Origin: Desmodesmus armatus
Lineage: Eukaryota; Chlorophyta; Chlorophyceae; Sphaeropleales; Scenedesmaceae
Direction of reading: 5' to 3'
NCBI GenBank assembly: GCA_007449985.2
Contig: VIIQ02000161.1
Coordinates: 1-64,000 of the forward strand
DNA length: 64,000 nt
In this document: positions 59,601 through 64,000 of the stretch, piece after piece
Position numbering within the stretch: the stretch's first letter is position 1
How the letters are laid out: every line of letters starts with the position of its first letter
Made by a program: the position numbers and the translations under genes
Notes under the pieces: generated by a model
Databases searched by the model: none
Told to the model about the DNA's origin: nothing
What the model saw: only the letters and a program-made list of their open reading frames with translations

Positions 59601-62600
59601 CCTGACAGAGGTCGCATCACGCTGAAGGGTGCTGTGCCTGTTGTGTTTCTGCCGCAGGCGAGTATGTTGCTGTGGAGATGATTGAGAGCACACTGGGCAA
59701 GAATGAGATGGTGGAGCAGGTGTGGGTGTACGGCAGCAGCTATGAGGCTGTGCTGGTGGCTGTGGTGGTGCCCAAGAAGCCGGTGATGATGAACTGGGCC
59801 AAGGAGCAGGTGGGTGGGGGTGAAGTTCACCGCGCAACACAGACCAGCTGCCAACAAGCACAGAGGGGGCGACTGTTGTTGTGGACCTTGTCGTCCCTCA
59901 GATCTGTCCCTGGGAGAGTCTCCCACTCGTATTGCCTAGCATGCACTGCATGCCAGGGCCTGCAGGTGGCTTTACATCGGAATTTTCTTGAGCTCTGAAG
60001 CAGCCGTCTGATGCCCACTGACTTAAGTGTCTGATTCAGCCAACGTTTCGGTCTAGACTGACCGGCTACTGAATCAGACGCGCGCTGAACCGCGCGGTTG
60101 TTTTAGAGCGCGCCGAAGCTGTTCGGCTGATCAGCAGTAAGTGAATTTCATTCCCATTGTTTCAGTATTGATTGGACTGTTGGCTGAAACAGTAGTCAGA
60201 ATGCATTTCAGCAGTAGTGCTCCCAGTGAAATGCCAGTTGCTCGCACGACAGTCAGCAACTACTGGCGGCGTGACCAGCAGGCAACCACAGTATGCAATC
60301 GCAGTAAGCAAGGATGCATCCATAAGGCTGACTATGCTCAAACTTGCTTAATTGCAGCCAAAGCACTCAGCTGCCAAATGGCGGTACCAAACCACGACTG
60401 TCATTGTGGTTTGGTACACGAAGCCCGCAACTGCTGAACTGCTGTGCTGCTGTGGTTGTTAAGCTGACCTCATGCCGTACGGATACCAGCCCATGCAGCT
60501 GTCTGTAGATATAACCTGACTCACAAAGAGGCTGTAGTGTGCAGGGTGGCACCAAACACGGCAACACACAAACAACTGCTGTCTTCAGACGATGCTGGAA
60601 CGACAGAAGGCAGCCACTAGCTGCAACACATCACAACCAGGACTGTCTGCACAACAGCCTATGCCGCAGCGCCAAAACACAACAACGGCCTGAGCTGTGG
60701 CTTGAGGTGGCCCTTGCCCCCCTGGCTGCCACAGCCGCAGAGTCTGCAGCAGTGTGCTCGAGTGCTGGTTGAAAGCAGGAAGAAACTAGGGACGGCTTCA
60801 TCTGGCCCTGCACATGCTGGGCCGGCCGTTCTGCTGCCGACAAGCCTACCACCTGCATCACCACCGCCACCCGCTGCATACGGGCCCTGGTGCTGGCCAC
60901 TGCTGTCACCGACCTTGCAGTGTGCAAGGGGGGGGTGTGCTTGCCAGGCATGCGCCAAAGAATGCAAGGGATGGCTGCCTCCTGCAAGATAGGCAAGCCA
61001 GTACTGACAACCCGCACGGCCGAGGCGCAGGCTACCAAACCATACTGGTATGGTACTGCCACTGCTTCAACACCCTCAGCTTGCGCGCCACCTCCCTGCC
61101 GAGCAGTCTCTTGTGCTGGCGCTGTATGTCACCCGACTAGTGGAAGTGTGCCACATTGAAGGCCACGCTGGGGCACTCGTACAGCTGCACCTGCAGCTGG
61201 CAGGCTGCGCCTTGATGGTGGGTACTTCGTGGTCAAGGCAGCCGTCCCTGGCCTTGTTGAGGAAGTGCTTGATGGGCTGGGTGGCTGGTTGGGGGGGGGG
61301 GGGGGGGGCAGTGTAGCAGACATCAGGAACATCAGGTCATGACATGCAGCAGTCACCTGTTGCAACTCAACAAGCGTGCATGCCAATGAGTACCTGCATG
61401 CGATGACTAACTAAGATGTTATCATCCGGGTTGTGGCTGCTATAGACGGGTTTGATAGGAAGCAACTGTACTCATGTTGCTGTCCCAACTGTCACTGCTG
61501 GTGCTGTCCCAACTGTCACTGCTGGTGCTGAGAAGCCAAGCATGTGCTGCACAGGGTCAGTGCACATCATAGTTGACACCGTGTTTCTGTCACAAGCCTG
61601 CCTACGGCCAACAGCAGTCTCACCTTCACCAGGATATGTCCTCAGAGGGCAGCAACCACCAACACCAGTACTGGTCGCAAAAAGTCAGTCCCCGAAGCTC
61701 CCAGATCGCCTGCCTTCACCAGCATAAGGCATAGAATATGCGCCTATTCTTGGTGGGAGGCATGTGCCGTGAGCTGCTGTCTCAAACAGCTGCTGTGCAG
61801 CAGATCTTGCACAAGATCTGTTGGCCATACGTGCGCTGCATCGATTCATCGCTACGACCACTGCCACAAGAGTTCATAGTATATACTCTGCATTAAATGC
61901 ACCTGCTTTCAACAGAAGTCTTCCAGCTGAGGTGAATGAGCTGTTTCTTTCAAAAAACACGTGACAGTTAGCATATGCTTCACCACTCCAGCATGTCGTT
62001 CGGTCCTGCTGTAGAGCGTTATCATTCCCGACTTGGCTACCACTCGTCTGTCAAACAATCACGCATGCGGGACAGTCAGTGAGGCCTTGAGGCAACGTTA
62101 TCACCCTCGTCCTTGTTGGGTGCGCGGATGATGGAGCTTTCAACGAAGCACGCTGTACATACATGTACGTGCTCTTTCCTCTTGTGCATTGGAAGGTATC
62201 GAAAGCTACAGGCGTGCCATCACATATGTACAAGTTGTCCACACTAGATCCACACAACGGCAATTGCAGCGCCTCGCTCAAGGGCTTGGCGAGGTGATCA
62301 GCTATGCAGAAGAATCGTAACACCACAAACGTACGACCGATAGTATCCGTTAGGGTTATGCCGTTGCCTGGTTGATCAGTGCGTTCAGCATGAACATCGC
62401 AACGCAACCGAACCATTGAAAGCAAGTCAGGGTGCTCAGCCAGACTGTTCAGACTTCTACTGAGTTTGTTACTGAATCAGTCACTGGGCCATCAGTAGCG
62501 TCAGACGGGGTCAGTCACCCTGACACAACCTACTGACTGGCTGATGGCCCAGTTGCGGATTCAGCCATGAGTGATCAGGGCTCCAAGAATTTCCGATGTA

Positions 62601-63609
62601 TCTGTTGAGCATCCTGCACCATTGGTCCGTTCACACTGTGTGAGCAATAACAGCACACCAGCATGCCAGCTGGCAAGCACAGGAGTGATGCAGAGGGTCA
62701 TCATGATGGGTGCTTGTGCGCACTGTATGCTTTTGGTTGCAGGGTGGCGACCATGCCAGCATGACTTTTGAGCAGCTGTGCAAGACACCTGAGGCAACTC
62801 GTTTCGTGCTGGACAGCCTCACTGCAACAGGTAGGACCCTGGATGAGTTGGGTGTGTTGCACTACGTGTATACATGGGCCATCGTGGTCCTCAATCTGCT
62901 GTCTGCACAGACACGCTTGATCTGCTGCCTCTGCAGTAGTAGTGCAATGTGTGAGCAGCAGTCCACTCGTGGGGCGATGCTTGGCTTCGTGCCACTCTTG
63001 GACACAACTACACACGCCGTATGGCCATAGATGGATTAGTAAGCTGCTCATTCTGCTGCATGCTGTCTTGTGTGAATCACAGGCAAGGAGGTTCGTCTTA
63101 AGGGCTTTGAGTTCCCCAAGGCGGTTTACCTGGAGCCTGAACCCTTCAGCATCGACAATGACCTCATCACACCAAAGCTTAGCCTCAAGCGGCCACAGCT
63201 GCTCAAGTACTACAAGAGCCAGGTGAATGCTTTTGTGCAATTACGCTGGTGCACCAATGCACAAAGATCGATCCACCAAGCACTGCAGACATGTCATAGC
63301 TGCACCCAGGGGCACCAGCGGGTGGTGGGGCACCACACGCAGACCCGTCATGGCTGGCCCTGTGTCTCAGCTAGCAGAAGACATGTCATCAATGATGCTG
63401 TACCATCTCAGATGCATGTTATCGTGACGCGGTACAGTGGACTTCAGTGTGTTCTGTGTCCCTTATGTGCTGCTTTGCAGATTGACGGCATGTATGCCCA
63501 GCTGAAGCAGAAGGGCCAGGCGGCTGCAGCCAAGAAGCAGCCGGCAGCACCAGCACCAGCTGGACCTGCTCAACCCCAACAGTCAGCACCAGCAGCTGCG
63601 CAGATCTAG
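53666..63609 (+). CDS. Long-chain acyl-CoA synthetase (LACS2), 19 exons
   Basis: Tandem paralogue of LACS1 with the same reaction. Exons: 53666-53808, 54049-54172, 54330-54439, 54934-54999, 55327-55450, 55789-55924, 56357-56501, 57006-57058, 57196-57299, 57508-57642, 57904-58008, 58373-58413, 58645-58768, 59023-59116, 59406-59483, 59658-59809, 62743-62830, 63083-63222, 63481-63609. Product 696 residues, all phases consistent. The ATG at 53666 gives MASFKHLKQIAPG, aligning with [14 protein letters not shown] of LACS1. The first exon covers LACS1 exons 1 and 2, so one intron is absent. Motifs are intact: [63 protein letters not shown]. Most exons match LACS1 in length to the base. Intron 16 (59810-62742) is 2,933 nt against 269 nt in LACS1. 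The C-terminal tail is Ala/Pro/Gln-rich, with no PTS1. Confidence 0.95.
61291..61308 (+). repeat. Run of 18 G
   Basis: Uninterrupted homopolymer of 18 G inside LACS2 intron 16. The exact length is likely unreliable in any assembly. Confidence 0.9.
61479..61526. repeat. 24-nt perfect tandem duplication
   Basis: Two adjacent identical 24-nt units (each starts GCTGTCCCAACTG), within the intron 16 insertion. Confidence 0.85.
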
Positions 63610-64000
63610 ACAGTTTTCCCCCTGACCTGACCTGCACCATCTGGCAGATTGGTGTGGCCTTTGGGACTGGGTCTGTGCTGCATGCAGCAGTGCAACCAGG
63701 CTGTTGGCTGAGCTGTGGCCGTGCAGCTGCAGTACAATATGGAAGTTTGAATCCTGACTGAAGAAGACTGATGAAGCCTGACTCCGGAGTCAGGCATGCC
63801 ATGCTACCCAGGGCCCTATCATGGGGCAGGCCGGCCTACCGCGGTAGGCTGCAGGGTTCAACCCAGCCTGGGCCAGCTGCTTGCCCATGTGTACTATGCT
63901 TTGATTGCTGCGATGTTGCTGCGATCTGATTTGGATCTGGATGGGAGTCTACAGTGGGTAGTGTGGGGCCCAACACTGTGGGGCTGTCAACCAAGTCAGT
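63610..64000 (+). other. LACS2 3' flank
   Basis: G/T-rich 3' UTR-like sequence running to the window edge. I find no TGTAA here, so the poly(A) site probably lies beyond the window. Confidence 0.5.

Larger units (their letters stand above)
60033..62567. mobile_element. Candidate 2.5-kb insertion in LACS2 intron 16
   Basis: The LACS1 counterpart intron lacks this material. It is bounded by a 10-nt direct repeat, GATTCAGCCA, at 60033-60042 and 62558-62567, which could be a target-site duplication. Hairpin-forming inverted repeats sit at both ends: GTCTGATTCAG at 60029-60039 with its complement at 60069-60079, and a 13-nt pair at 62483-62495 and 62541-62553. No transposase is recognised. A minus-strand open frame at 62051-62425 (124 codons) looks protein-like but is of unknown family. 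It may be a non-autonomous or decayed DNA transposon. Confidence 0.4.

Noticed and set aside
60141..60437. 98-codon frame as a transposase remnant
   Set aside because: Composition is unremarkable and no catalytic motif is visible; kept only as part of the candidate insertion.

Overview
The window is nuclear DNA of a eukaryotic green alga, most probably a chlorophycean (Scenedesmaceae-like; the lineage is inference). The coding sequence is broken by many short GT-AG introns, mostly about 250-450 nt. Proteins are full of Ala, Gln and Ser runs made by CAG/AGC/GCA triplet repeats. TGTAA, the usual chlorophyte polyadenylation signal, follows several stop codons. The gene families (LACS, MYND zinc fingers, octotricopeptide-like helical repeats, WD40) also fit. 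There are no bacterial-type operons, rRNAs, confident tRNAs or CRISPR arrays.

Layout. 1-1.8 kb: no firm gene. 1.83-3.10 kb (+): a frame-disrupted organelle-type helical-repeat (OPR/FASTK-like) gene. 4.0-10.3 kb (-): a very large AT-hook/SANT chromatin-type protein (gene A). 11.4-14.2 kb (-): a related Ala/Gln-rich protein (gene B); A and B share a conserved motif of about 25 residues that I do not recognise. 14.7-28.8 kb (+): three tandem MYND zinc-finger genes. MYND1 has one in-frame stop, MYND2 has several frameshifts and MYND3 is intact. Copies 2 and 3 are each preceded by a decayed antisense fragment of gene B, so the duplicated unit was the divergent pair gene B/MYND with its shared promoter. 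28.8-34.5 kb: a gene-poor spacer. 34.5-43.9 kb (-): a 15-plus-exon protein with Apaf-1-like winged-helix/helical regions and about 15 WD40 repeats, but no visible NB-ARC ATPase. 45.4-52.7 kb and 53.7-63.6 kb (+): two complete tandem long-chain acyl-CoA synthetase genes of 20 and 19 exons, whose exon boundaries could be followed throughout. The second has lost intron 1 and carries an insertion of about 2.5 kb in intron 16.

How the genes work together. The LACS pair would activate fatty acids to acyl-CoA for membrane lipid and oil synthesis, or for breakdown. Genes A, B and the MYND array look like chromatin or transcription-linked proteins that expanded together locally. The WD40 protein looks like a STAND-family scaffold that lost its switch domain. 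Single-base disruptions occur in several genes of the first 25 kb while the LACS genes are clean. This may be real pseudogenisation or residual assembly indels; reads or transcripts would decide.
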